This document shows positions 47,606 to 56,005 of a stretch of DNA of 64,000 nucleotides, piece by piece (position 1 is the first letter of the stretch; every line of letters starts with the position of its first letter). Made by a program: the position numbers and the translations under genes. The notes beneath the pieces are model-generated. The model searched no databases. It was not told the origin of the DNA and worked only from the letters and a program-made list of their open reading frames with translations. This DNA is from Candidatus Nanohalarchaeota archaeon (GTDB lineage Archaea > Nanohalarchaeota > Nanosalinia > Nanosalinales > Nanosalinaceae). The stretch is from contig JALDAJ010000001.1 of assembly GCA_022729235.1 (NCBI GenBank), forward strand, positions 638,442-702,441, in the 5' to 3' direction.

Positions 47606-48026
47606 AGAAGAGTTTCCTGTTATTGTAGCTGCGTTGGTTACTAGCCAGAGAGATGTTCTGATTGGTAAGAAAGAGTCTGGAGAGAATCCTGTTTCAGAAC
47701 AATGGCATTTGCCGGGAGGTCATTTAGAAGAAGATGAGGATCTGAGAGAAGCTGTTAAAAGAGAAATTAGCGAAGAGACGGATTTGGATGTTGAAATTCA
47801 TCATATAGTAGATGTTTACAAAGGAGAAATAGGTGCGGTAAGAATAATTTTCCACTGTGAAGCAAGTGATCGAGATATAGATGCTGGAGACGATCTTGTT
47901 GACATTAAATGGGTTTCTCCAGAGAACTTAGAAGAAGAGCTTGGAGATTATGATTCGGAGATAGTATCTGAGAGAGACAATATCAGAAATTTTGTTGAGA
48001 AACTGCAGAAGATGCCGTCATTCTAG
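47598..48026 (+). CDS. Nudix hydrolase
   Basis: 142 residues. The box is GGHLEEDEDLREAVKREISEET, with G-x5-E, R-E-I and E-E; the terminal G of the box is D. WHLPGGHL precedes it as in MutT/ADP-ribose pyrophosphatase-like enzymes. It starts inside the end of the double-Nudix gene (8-base overlap). Fourth Nudix domain in 1.7 kb. Substrate not determinable. Confidence 0.85.
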   Translation: MSEEEFPVIVAALVTSQRDVLIGKKESGENPVSEQWHLPGGHLEEDEDLREAVKREISEETDLDVEIHHIVDVYKGEIGAVRIIFHCEASDRDIDAGDDLVDIKWVSPENLEEELGDYDSEIVSERDNIRNFVEKLQKMPSF

Positions 48027-48079
48027 ATTTCTAGGCCGTACGATTTTTTTCTGCAGTATCTTCTCTTCTGATTGGATTT

Positions 48080-48095
48080 TTGATCATATGATCAA
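48080..48095. promoter_or_regulatory. Perfect 16-base palindrome upstream of the cysS leader
   Basis: TTGATCATATGATCAA is its own reverse complement. It lies 42-57 bases upstream of the TATA-like box at 48137, in the 141-base gap after the Nudix array. A dimeric regulator could bind here, activating or repressing the downstream leader-cysS unit. Confidence 0.45.
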
Positions 48096-48136
48096 TATTC
48101 TAACCCTCTCATTGGGCTTTTCTGCTCCGACCTACA

Positions 48137-48145
48137 TTTTTAATT
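48137..48145 (+). promoter_or_regulatory. TATA box of the cysS leader transcript
   Basis: TTTTTAATT is centred 27 bases upstream of the ATG at 48168, so the transcript would begin at that ATG (leaderless). A second possible TATA (gttttaact, about 48243-48251) lies closer to cysS and could drive a leader-free transcript. Confidence 0.45.
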
Positions 48146-48167
48146 GTTTAGGCGTTAGTTCAAAGTT

Positions 48168-48206
48168 ATGATTATGAGCAGTGATCGTTTTTGTCCGTGT
48201 CACTGA
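48168..48206 (+). CDS. Candidate leader peptide of cysS
   Basis: Twelve codons: MIMSSDRFCPCH. Two of the last four sense codons are Cys (TGT). It starts 27 bases after a TATA-like box and ends 76 bases before cysS. The coding sequence overlaps an inverted repeat: GAGCAGTGA (48176-48184) can pair with TCACTG at the stop (48200-48205) or, more strongly, with TCACTGCTC (48223-48231). Ribosome position at the Cys codons could choose between them. This is the logic of an attenuator; there is no experimental support. Confidence 0.4.
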   Translation: MIMSSDRFCPCH

Positions 48207-48231
48207 ATTGTTTCTGTTAGATTCACTGCTC
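48176..48231 (+). promoter_or_regulatory. Alternative hairpins between leader peptide and cysS
   Basis: Strand 1 GAGCAGTGA (48176-48184) is complementary to strand 2 TCACTG (48200-48205; 6 pairs, 15-base loop) and to strand 3 TCACTGCTC (48223-48231; 9 pairs, 38-base loop). The two pairings exclude each other, so they could form a switch. Strand 2 covers the leader stop codon. Confidence 0.45.
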
Positions 48232-48282
48232 TACCTGAAAAACCGTTTTAACTCTGCGCCCCGTTCTTCGTGATAGGGCTCC

Positions 48283-49767
48283 ATGGCACTGAAACTCTAC
48301 AATACACTGACGCGGGAAAAAGAAGAGTTTGAACCGAAGGAAGAAGGAAAGGTCAAGTTCTACAGCTGTGGACAGACGATTTACGACGATCTGCACATCG
48401 GTAATGCGCGTCCCTATGTTTACTGGGACACACTGAGACGTTACCTTGAATGGAAGGGTTACACGGTCCGGCATGTCCAGAACATAACTGATGTCGGCCA
48501 CCTGACCGACGACGGCGACCAGGGAGAGGATAAGGTGGAGAAACGCGCCTCCGAGCTGGGTGTGGAGCCGATGGAGCTGGTAGAGTCGCAGATTGAACGA
48601 TATTTCGAGGATACAAAGGCGTTGAACATCGAAAGACAGGACATCGTCCCGCGCGCCACCGGACATGTCAACGAGATGATAAACTATGTCCAGGAGATAA
48701 TAGATAACGGCTACGCGTACGAACGCGACGGCAATATTTACTTCGACATGGATGCCTACCTGGAAGACTACGAGTACGGTGAGATGGCGAAGAAGGATAT
48801 CGAACAGTTAAAGGAGGAGGCGGAATCGAGAGTGGAGCCAGACGAGAAGAAAAAGAACCAGTACGACTTCGCTCTCTGGCTGAACGCGGAAGGCACGGGA
48901 CATCTTATGAGGTGGGGTGCCACGTTCCAGGTCGACGGTGAAGCAGTTAAGGTCGAGGGCTATCCAGGCTGGCACCTCGAATGCTCGGTTATGAGTCAGA
49001 AATACCTGGGAGACGAGTTCGATATACACGCCGGCGGTAAGGACCATATCTTCCCGCACCACCCGAATGAACGGGCTCAATCCTTCGCGGCGACGGGAGA
49101 AGGTCAGGCACGTTACTGGCTGCACAACGAGTTCATAACCATCGAGGGCGAGAAGATGTCCAAGTCCGAGGGCAACTTCTACACCGTCCGGGATTTACTT
49201 GACGAGGGCTACTCCGGCGACGCCATACGTCTTTATCTCGTCTCCTCTCACTACAGGAGCGAGACCGACTTCTCGAAGGAAGGATTGGAGAAGGCGGAGA
49301 AGGAGTTGAGGAAGATCCGGAAAGTAGTACAGAAGATAGGCTGGGATGAGGACTACAGGGGTAAGAATCAGTTCGGAGAACCTGGAGAAGATGAAGAAGG
49401 TTATGTTGAAGAGTTCGAGAAGCGGATAGACGATGATTTTAACACGGCTAAGGCCAAGCAGTTCTTGATGAAACTTGTCTCTGAAGCCAACGAGACCCTG
49501 GAAAAGAATCCGGAGGAGGGAGAAAGTCTGTACGCTGTAGGCTATGGAAACTTCCTGATTGAGGCATTTGAGATACTAGGGATTGATGTCCGGCCAGAAG
49601 TGTCGGAGGGAGAGGCTGAGATGGCGGACACGCTTCTTGAGGTTCGTGAAGAGTACCGTGAACGTGGAGACTACGATGAGGCGGACCGTATCCGCGATGT
49701 CCTTGAGGAGAACGGTTTCGAGGTCGAGGACACGGAAGACGGTGCCCGCTGGTTCAAGGTGGGATGA
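48283..49767 (+). CDS. cysS: Cysteinyl-tRNA synthetase
   Basis: 494 residues. Class I signatures: zinc Cys in FYSCGQTIYD, HIGH as HIGNARPY, the zinc/selectivity block GWHLECSVMSQ...HAGGKDHIFPHHPNE, and KMSKSEGNF. The C-terminal helical anticodon-binding region ends in a recognisable R-x-x-x-G-D-Y-x-E-A-D-R-I-R-D stretch. It charges tRNA-Cys, encoded 2 kb upstream. A gene-specific promoter (gttttaact) and a leader ORF with alternative hairpins precede it. The stop overlaps the next ATG by 4 bases. Confidence 0.96.
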   Translation: MALKLYNTLTREKEEFEPKEEGKVKFYSCGQTIYDDLHIGNARPYVYWDTLRRYLEWKGYTVRHVQNITDVGHLTDDGDQGEDKVEKRASELGVEPMELVESQIERYFEDTKALNIERQDIVPRATGHVNEMINYVQEIIDNGYAYERDGNIYFDMDAYLEDYEYGEMAKKDIEQLKEEAESRVEPDEKKKNQYDFALWLNAEGTGHLMRWGATFQVDGEAVKVEGYPGWHLECSVMSQKYLGDEFDIHAGGKDHIFPHHPNERAQSFAATGEGQARYWLHNEFITIEGEKMSKSEGNFYTVRDLLDEGYSGDAIRLYLVSSHYRSETDFSKEGLEKAEKELRKIRKVVQKIGWDEDYRGKNQFGEPGEDEEGYVEEFEKRIDDDFNTAKAKQFLMKLVSEANETLEKNPEEGESLYAVGYGNFLIEAFEILGIDVRPEVSEGEAEMADTLLEVREEYRERGDYDEADRIRDVLEENGFEVEDTEDGARWFKVG

Positions 49768-50138
49768 TGAAGATTTACGTCGGGCATCCGACCGATATCG
49801 ATTTCAGGGAGGAGCTGTATGAACCCCTGAGAAAGAGTAAGCTGGGCGAAGAACACGAGCTGGTATTTCCCCATGAAGACTCTGATGAAGTATTTGACTC
49901 GAAAAGTTTCCTGCGTGACGAGTGCCATCTGTTTGTAGCGGAAGTGTCTGCTCCCTCGACAGGCCTGGGTATAGAGCTGGGCTGGGCGGACGAATTTGGG
50001 GTTCCGATTGTCTGTGTACATAAAGAAGGTTCAGAGCCTTCAAGCTCCTTGAAAGCAGTGACCAGTGAATTCAGAGATTACAGTGATGTTGGAGATCTTA
50101 TCGAATCGGTCAGGAGAGGTATCAAGGATGTCGGCTGA
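49764..50138 (+). CDS. Nucleoside 2-deoxyribosyltransferase-like protein
   Basis: 124 residues. It has IYVGHPTD at the N-terminus and ECHLFVAEVSAPSTGLGIELGWADEFGVPIVCVH, which matches the NDT family core with the catalytic Glu in the S-x-x-x-x-G-x-G-x-E-L-G motif. These enzymes cut or exchange the glycosidic bond of (deoxy)nucleosides or nucleotides. The start overlaps the cysS stop by 4 bases. It fits nucleotide clean-up together with the nearby Nudix enzymes. Confidence 0.75.
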   Translation: MMKIYVGHPTDIDFREELYEPLRKSKLGEEHELVFPHEDSDEVFDSKSFLRDECHLFVAEVSAPSTGLGIELGWADEFGVPIVCVHKEGSEPSSSLKAVTSEFRDYSDVGDLIESVRRGIKDVG

Positions 50139-50229
50139 AGAAACGAAGTCTCTAGTGGAGTATCTTAAGCAGAAAGCAGGATACAGTTACGATATGGTTC
50201 CTGAAGAACAGGTTTATAGAGAAAAATAA
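50128..50229 (+). CDS. 33-residue hypothetical protein
   Basis: MSAEETKSLVEYLKQKAGYS... ends YREK. It starts at ATG 50128, overlapping the last codons of the previous gene by 11 bases in another frame, and runs to 50229. Charged and helical, no motif. Support is the overlap typical for coupled genes here and the halophile-like acidic composition; it may be a chance frame. Confidence 0.35.
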   Translation: MSAEETKSLVEYLKQKAGYSYDMVPEEQVYREK

Positions 50230-50243
50230 TCTGTAGGGAAAAG

Positions 50244-50570
50244 TCAGTGCTTGTGGCTCTTGTGGACGTTCATTCCTCTTGAGGAGTCGAACTCATCGCC
50301 GCATTCAGGGCATTCGTGTAGTTCAACTTCTTCCTTGTCCTGTGCGTCGTCGTCTTCTGTTTCCGTCTCTTCCTGCTGTTCCTCGACACTTTCAGGTTCT
50401 TCCTTGACGCTTTTCTCAGTCTGCTCCAGCGTTCCTTCTTCCTCCATTTTCTTTCTCTTCTGCTGTTTCCGGTCAGGTTGCTCCTCGAAGATCTCCTTCG
50501 CCCGGTCGTCAGAAATTCCAAGCATTTCCTTCGCCTTTTGCTTCTGCTTCTCCGCCTTTTCTCTTACCAT
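50244..50570 (-). CDS. Acidic coiled-coil protein with C-terminal C2H2 finger
   Basis: 108 residues. The first 50 are basic and helical (REKAEKQKQKAKEMLGIS, a UBA-like or helix-loop stretch), followed by an acidic linker (about 45-84) and a single zinc finger ECPECGDEFDSSRGMNVHKSHKH with Cys87, Cys90, His103, His108. The finger spacing (C-x2-C-x12-H-x4-H) is the same as at the ends of two other proteins in this window. A nucleic-acid or protein contact role is likely; no family name. Confidence 0.65.
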   Translation of the reverse strand: MVREKAEKQKQKAKEMLGISDDRAKEIFEEQPDRKQQKRKKMEEEGTLEQTEKSVKEEPESVEEQQEETETEDDDAQDKEEVELHECPECGDEFDSSRGMNVHKSHKH

Positions 50571-50610
50571 AGTTATCTATTACAAGCTTGGTAGGAATGT
50601 TTTAAACCGG

Positions 50611-51708
50611 TTAGGGTACAAGCTCCGTGAAGTTCTCCTTGAACTCCTCGTAGTACTCGGGTTTCATTGATGCGCCCGCCGCTTTCTGGTGTCCACCTGC
50701 CTCCGCGTTCTCCTCTTTGGCTTCTTCAGGCAGTGCCTGTTGCATGAGTTCGCCGAGGTCGACCCGTCCTGATTGGCATCTCGCAGAGATATTGATCTCG
50801 TCCTCGCTTCTCTGGATGACGAGGTGGATCCATTCCGGTGTCTTGGTGGATTTGTTGGTCGCGATTGAGCTGGTGATGTGGAAGTCGCTCTCCAGTTCGA
50901 AGAAGATTATCATCTTGTCCCTGTCGATTTCGCGGTCTTCCTCGTAGTCTTCCACCGCCACGTTGAACTCGTCCTGCATCTCGAGGTAGACCTCGTACAC
51001 CTTGCGGTAGGCTTCCTGCGCCTCCAGTTCCTTGAGGTCGTCTGACTCCATCAGCGCCTCGTACGCCAGCTTTGCGAAGTGCGCGGAGTCGCGGTACGGT
51101 TTGATGTTCAGGACTGAAGAGTAGCGCCCGTATTCGCAGTTTTTCGCGAGATTCTGTTGGTTGAGTTCTTCCGGAAGGTAGCGGTCGTATTTTTCGTTTA
51201 ATTTTTCAAAGAGTTCCGGGCATGAGTCAACCCCGAAATCCTGTATGACGCCGAGACCTGCTATCCAGCGTGTCTCGTCTTCCAGTTCGTACTGTGTGGC
51301 GATGTCCAGGCAGACTTTGCTGCATGGTACATAGGTGTCTCTGTTACCAAGTCTTGGATTCACGAAGGGGATGTCAGGTTCTCTATCAAATGTATGATGG
51401 TCGATTACGAGGACATCAAGCCCGAACTCACTGTCTAGTTCTTCCAGTTCGTCCGCGCCGAGGTTGAAGTCGAGTACTATCAGTTTGTCCGTGTCTTCCA
51501 GTATCTCGTGGTCTTTTTCTCCGAGGTGGTACGCCCGGGTGTGAGGTATGGTGATCTCGTCCGCGGGTTTTCCTCTCGTTTCCTCAAGTATCTTCGATAT
51601 TATAACCGAACTTGATGTCCCATCCATATCCCAGTGGTGGATGATGGTGACTTTTTCTTCAGGTTTAATCTGGTCTAGAAATTCTGTTGCTGGTTCTAAG
51701 TTTGTCAT
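50611..51708 (-). CDS. DHH-family phosphoesterase (RecJ/GAN-like)
   Basis: 365 residues. Motif I reads HHWDMDGTSSS, motif III the DHH itself in VLVIDHHTFDREP, and the DHHA1-type C-terminal motif is GGHQKAAGASM. These are the manganese sites of RecJ/NrnA-like nucleases or phosphodiesterases. In archaea such proteins associate with replisome (GAN) or degrade oligonucleotides; which one cannot be told. Its start lies 12 bases after the ileS stop, both on the minus strand. Confidence 0.88.
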   Translation of the reverse strand: MTNLEPATEFLDQIKPEEKVTIIHHWDMDGTSSSVIISKILEETRGKPADEITIPHTRAYHLGEKDHEILEDTDKLIVLDFNLGADELEELDSEFGLDVLVIDHHTFDREPDIPFVNPRLGNRDTYVPCSKVCLDIATQYELEDETRWIAGLGVIQDFGVDSCPELFEKLNEKYDRYLPEELNQQNLAKNCEYGRYSSVLNIKPYRDSAHFAKLAYEALMESDDLKELEAQEAYRKVYEVYLEMQDEFNVAVEDYEEDREIDRDKMIIFFELESDFHITSSIATNKSTKTPEWIHLVIQRSEDEINISARCQSGRVDLGELMQQALPEEAKEENAEAGGHQKAAGASMKPEYYEEFKENFTELVP

Positions 51709-51720
51709 TGATAGTCACCT

Positions 51721-54700
51721 CTATGCTGGGTTGGAGAAACTGAAACTTATTCTCCTACCCTCGAATTCTACTTCTCCCTTGTGTTCAAAGTGTTCGTCTG
51801 TGTAGCTTATCTCGTTGACGTTCACGCGCTGTCGTAATCTGTCCTCGAAGCTCTCTACTGCTTCAGCGTTCCCTGAAAGTGCAAGATCAACCTCGTCTTC
51901 TACTTCCAGTCCTGCTTCTTTTCGCTTCTGCTGGACTGCGCGGATAACCTCGTTTACAAATGCTTCGTCTAACAGTTCCTCTGTTCTCTCTGTATCAATC
52001 CTGACAACTCCCCGGGAAAATTCTTCGCCAGACATCCCTTCAGGTACGTGGGTTCTGACCTCAAACATCTCTTCTCCCAGTTCGTGTCCGGCTAGCTCTA
52101 CTCCTCCTTCAATTTCTTCTGCGAGTTCCTGGTGGTTCGTATCTGCCAGGGCTTTCTCTACTTTCTTCACATCGCCCCCGAGTTCTGGTCCTGCCTTCTG
52201 GTAGTCAAGCTTGACCTCGTAATCAAGTTCCATCTCTTCAAACTCTACCTTCTTCGCATTCAGTCTATGCTCCATCACGTCCTGGAGTCTGCTGACTGCA
52301 GTCTCTACTCCTTCCTGACCGCTGATAGTGACCTTCCTTACTGGGTGTCTAAGGCTGATACCGTTTTCCTGCCTGAGTCTTGCGACCGCCTCTTCTAAAT
52401 CCTGGTATATGGACATCGCTTCCTCAAGCTCTCCGTCTATTACCTCTTCATCTACCATAGGATAGTCTTCGAGGTGAATCGATTTTTCGCCGTTCCAGTG
52501 GTAGTCTGCGAAGTACGGTGTAAACGGTGCCAGCGTTTTCAGCAGCTGATCGGTTACGGTTCTGAGCGTCCATTCCGCGGCTTTTCTATCGTCTCCCTCG
52601 TATCCTGGTCTCAGCCGGTCGCGTATCATCTTGATGTAGCTCCGGGACAGGTCGTTAGCTGCGAATTCTTCGATATGATTCACCGCTCTGAATGCTGTGA
52701 ACTCTGGTTCTGAAGAGTACTTCTTGACATTCTCTATCATCGTGTTAAGGCGTGACAGTATCCATCTGTCCTCGAGTTCAAGCTCTTCAGGTCTCTCTAC
52801 TTCTGAGGTGTAAGTGTCCTTGTAGCTGTAGGTGTTCCAGAGCAGGTTCATGAAGTCGAATGATTCCTCTACCTCGTCCCACTCCCAGCTCCAGTCCTCG
52901 GAGACGTCTTTCGTCAGTATGTAGTACCGGAGCAGGTCTCGCCCGTATCTCTCTATGACTTCTTCCGGCTCGACGATTATGCCTTTCGACTTGGACATCT
53001 CTTTTCCTTCGAGCTTGACTTTGCCGTGATAGATAACGTTGTTGAAAGGTCTTACATCGTGTGTCATGATGGATGTGATGAACTGGCTGTTCCACCACCC
53101 TCTTATCTGGTCGAACCCTTCTTCTTCAAGGTCTACAGGTCCTTCTTCCTCGAATGTGAAGTCGACCTCCGGGTGTTTCAGTGATGCCCATGGCGCAACC
53201 CCTGAATCAAACCATACGTCGAGTACGTCAGGTATACGGGTCATGTCTCCGTTGCATTCATCGCATTCCAGTTTGACCTCGTCGATGTAAGGTCGGTGGA
53301 GGTCATCCAGGTCTTCTGGTAGTTCGTCTCGTGAACCGACGACCTCGGTGTTGTCGCATCCTTCGCACTCCCAGATGGGTAGTGGGATTCCCCAGTAGCG
53401 CTGCCGGGATACAGGCCAGTCACCGAGCTGTTCCAACCATTCCCGGAACTTGTCGCCTGACCAGTCAGGAACCCAGTTGACCTTTTCGTTTTCTTCTACC
53501 AGTTTATCGCGGAACTTGGTGGCTCCGAAGAACCACTGCGGTACCGCTAATTGTAGAAGCGGGGTGTCACATCTCCAGCACTTCGGATACTCGTGGTGTA
53601 AAGTTCCCTGGTGCAGGAGCGCGTCTTTCTCTTCTAGGTCTTTCATTATCTGGTCGTCCGCGTCCTTGACATGCATACCCTCGTACTTTCCAGCATCCTC
53701 AGTGTATTCTCCTTTCAGGTTGACAGGGTTGAGCAGCGGCAGGTCCTCTTCCTGCCCGACTTCGTAGTCCTCGCTACCGTGTCCCGGTGCTGTGTGGACA
53801 AGACCTGTACCTTCTTCAAGTGTTACGTAACGCTCCGAGAGAACTACTTTACCTGTTATATCTTCCTGTTGAGTTACTTCTTCCTTTAGCGGGTTCTGGT
53901 ACGTCTTTCCTTCAAGCCGGTCACCGCTAACTTTCTTCCCGATCTCGTAGTCTTCTACTCCAAACTTTGCCATCAGGTCGTCTACAAGTTCCGATGCTAT
54001 CCAGACCTTCCTGTTGTTGAAGCTGACAAGCGCGTAGTCGAAGTCTGGGTTGACCATGACTCCTGTATTTGATGGGATTGTCCACGGCGTCGTAGTATAG
54101 ATCAGTAGTTCCTCATTCGAATCTTCAACCGGTAGAGCAACGTAAACAGTCGGATCGGTCAGCTTGGTGTACTCTACCTCGTTGTAGGCTACTGCTGTTT
54201 CACACCTTGAACATACATGGACGCTGTACGAGTCCTTGTAGAGGAAACCCTTTTCGTAAGCCTTCTTGAAGGTCTCCCACGCACCTTCGATATAGTAGTT
54301 GTGGAGAGTGAGGTAAGGGTTCTCCCAGTCCATCCAGACACCCATCTCCTTGAAGTCATTGTTCATGTCCTCGATGTACTCTGTCGCGAAATCCTTGCAT
54401 TCATGGATAAAGTTCTCCACGCCGAAGTCCTCGATGTCCTGCTTCTTGGTGAATCCTTCCTGTTCCTCCACCTTGTTCTCGATAGGAAGACCGTGGGTGT
54501 CGTATCCTGGCTGGGCGTGGACGTAGTAACCGTTCATACGGTGGAAACGGATGAAGTAGTCCTTGAGAATCTTACCCATCGCGGTTCCCATGTGCATGGA
54601 ACCTGTCGGGTACGGAGGACCGTCAAGGAAGTAGAATATCTCTCCGTCCTCCTCGTTTTTCTCCAGTGCTTTCCGCCTTGTATCGTTTTCACTCCATACC

Positions 54701-54744
54701 TGTTTAACCCGTTTTTCTACCTTATCAGGATTGTATTCAGTCAT
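51721..54744 (-). CDS. ileS: Isoleucyl-tRNA synthetase
   Basis: 1007 residues. HIGH motif as DGPPYPTGSMHMGTAMGKILKD; GLPIENKVE is the IleRS editing-related stretch, and the KMSKS loop is KEMSKSKG. The WDWE-like catalytic patch reads WSWEWDEVEESFDF. Length fits full IleRS of the archaeal type with the CP1 editing domain and C-terminal anticodon and zinc-lacking tail. It precedes the DHH phosphoesterase by 12 bases. A TATA-like sequence is not obvious upstream. Confidence 0.95.
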   Translation of the reverse strand: MTEYNPDKVEKRVKQVWSENDTRRKALEKNEEDGEIFYFLDGPPYPTGSMHMGTAMGKILKDYFIRFHRMNGYYVHAQPGYDTHGLPIENKVEEQEGFTKKQDIEDFGVENFIHECKDFATEYIEDMNNDFKEMGVWMDWENPYLTLHNYYIEGAWETFKKAYEKGFLYKDSYSVHVCSRCETAVAYNEVEYTKLTDPTVYVALPVEDSNEELLIYTTTPWTIPSNTGVMVNPDFDYALVSFNNRKVWIASELVDDLMAKFGVEDYEIGKKVSGDRLEGKTYQNPLKEEVTQQEDITGKVVLSERYVTLEEGTGLVHTAPGHGSEDYEVGQEEDLPLLNPVNLKGEYTEDAGKYEGMHVKDADDQIMKDLEEKDALLHQGTLHHEYPKCWRCDTPLLQLAVPQWFFGATKFRDKLVEENEKVNWVPDWSGDKFREWLEQLGDWPVSRQRYWGIPLPIWECEGCDNTEVVGSRDELPEDLDDLHRPYIDEVKLECDECNGDMTRIPDVLDVWFDSGVAPWASLKHPEVDFTFEEEGPVDLEEEGFDQIRGWWNSQFITSIMTHDVRPFNNVIYHGKVKLEGKEMSKSKGIIVEPEEVIERYGRDLLRYYILTKDVSEDWSWEWDEVEESFDFMNLLWNTYSYKDTYTSEVERPEELELEDRWILSRLNTMIENVKKYSSEPEFTAFRAVNHIEEFAANDLSRSYIKMIRDRLRPGYEGDDRKAAEWTLRTVTDQLLKTLAPFTPYFADYHWNGEKSIHLEDYPMVDEEVIDGELEEAMSIYQDLEEAVARLRQENGISLRHPVRKVTISGQEGVETAVSRLQDVMEHRLNAKKVEFEEMELDYEVKLDYQKAGPELGGDVKKVEKALADTNHQELAEEIEGGVELAGHELGEEMFEVRTHVPEGMSGEEFSRGVVRIDTERTEELLDEAFVNEVIRAVQQKRKEAGLEVEDEVDLALSGNAEAVESFEDRLRQRVNVNEISYTDEHFEHKGEVEFEGRRISFSFSNPA

Positions 54745-54790
54745 AATCTACAGAAAGCAACTGAAAGTTAAAAGGATTGTCTTGACCTTT

Positions 54791-55123
54791 TCAGAGGTCG
54801 TATTCTTCTGGATCTTCCTCTGTGTTATGGTAGATCGGCTCATCAACAGACGCTATATCTTCATCTGTATCTCCTCTAAGATACAGGAGTGCTGTGCCGG
54901 CTAATGCTAACGGCGCTAGTACAAGAGCGCCAAAACCGGGACCATATTCTGGGTTGCCTGCTGCTTCCTGAGTGGCAGTGTTGTTGGCGAGCAGGTATGC
55001 CGCGTCTGCAACGGCGGCAGGATCATAGACGTCATCAGTTGCTTTCGGGATTGAATCAATAGCACCTCCAAGACTGTCTCTGAGATTGTTCCAAGATGAG
55101 TCTGCGCCTTCTAAAGTTCCCAT
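54791..55123 (-). CDS. Small single-pass membrane protein
   Basis: 110 residues from the ATG at 55123 (MGTLEGADSSW); a TTG six codons earlier is in frame. A TATA-like ataaaaagt about 27 bases upstream supports the ATG. One membrane segment (GALVLAPLALAGTALLYL, about 70-88) is followed by an acidic tail ending PEEYDL. It is a neighbour of ileS and the HIT protein. Layout resembles the small protein at 44728-45105, but I see no clear homology. Function unknown. Confidence 0.5.
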   Translation of the reverse strand: MGTLEGADSSWNNLRDSLGGAIDSIPKATDDVYDPAAVADAAYLLANNTATQEAAGNPEYGPGFGALVLAPLALAGTALLYLRGDTDEDIASVDEPIYHNTEEDPEEYDL

Positions 55124-55157
55124 AATGTTTATTTCTCTCAAAACTTTTTATCTCTGG

Positions 55158-55865
55158 TTACCGCCACTCGAAGCTCTTGCCGTCCCAGTGACCTTCTCCT
55201 TCCAGCTCGTCTTCCGCATCTTCGTCTTCTGGCTCGGAGCTACTGTCTGCATCTGGAGAGGCTGACTCTGCTGGAGGCTCCGGTGAATTGCTTTCTTCTT
55301 CCCGGGTCTGCTTCTCTTTTTTATTCTGTTTCTGGGTGGCGCTCCTTGCGGCTTTGCTGACCGCTGACTCTTCAAGGTGGCGCTTGCTCTCCTCGTGAGG
55401 TTCCCGCGTTTCCGCTTCAAAGTCAACGCTTACAGAGGACATCGACTCCTGTATATCTTCTAACTCTGGTTGAAGCTCCTCCCTCTGCGGGAAGATAGCC
55501 CCGGTTGGTGTCCCTGCGTTCTCCTCGTCCTCGAATCTCGGGAACACGATTATGTAGGCGTGCGGAAGCATCTGTCCGCCCGCTTCCTCGATGTTCACCG
55601 CGACTGATGCCCCGTCAGCTCCAAGCCCTTTCTTTGCTTTCTCGACAACCATCCTCGTCAGTTTCATCGCTTCCTGCCATTCACCCGGCGACAGTTCAAG
55701 GAGGTTCTCCTTGTGCTCCTTGGGTACAATCATGGTGTGACCTTTTGCTCGCGGGTTGATCTCCAGCCAGGCGTAGAAATTCTCGGTTTCCCCGACCGTT
55801 AAGAGCTGGTCAGGGTTCTCGATTAGCTGGCAGAACGGGCACTGTCCTCCCTGTTGTGGTGGCAT
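55158..55865 (-). CDS. HIT-superfamily protein with altered active site and disordered tail
   Basis: 235 residues. The HIT fold is visible: Cys9/Cys12 zinc pair (QCPFCQ), KGHTMIVPKEHKENL (His51), and a C-terminal motif Q-M-L-P-H-A-Y-I-I-V-F-P-R. The usual H-x-H-x-H is reduced to His102; the nucleophile position is Tyr104 and the third His is Ile106. The zinc ligands (Cys9, Cys12, His51, His102) remain, so it may keep structure but not nucleotide hydrolase activity. Residues about 130-235 form an acidic/Ser/Pro disordered tail. It may bind nucleotides as a regulator. Confidence 0.75.
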   Translation of the reverse strand: MPPQQGGQCPFCQLIENPDQLLTVGETENFYAWLEINPRAKGHTMIVPKEHKENLLELSPGEWQEAMKLTRMVVEKAKKGLGADGASVAVNIEEAGGQMLPHAYIIVFPRFEDEENAGTPTGAIFPQREELQPELEDIQESMSSVSVDFEAETREPHEESKRHLEESAVSKAARSATQKQNKKEKQTREEESNSPEPPAESASPDADSSSEPEDEDAEDELEGEGHWDGKSFEWR

Positions 55866-56005
55866 AACTGGAATTAGTCAGCGGTTTTTACATTCTTTTG
55901 TTCTGGGAGAGAACATCTGCTTCGAGAGTTACTTCTGGGAGTGACAAGAGGTTTATAAAGATAGCTGGCTATTTCAAGCATACACTTACACAGGTGCATT
56001 TGCCT

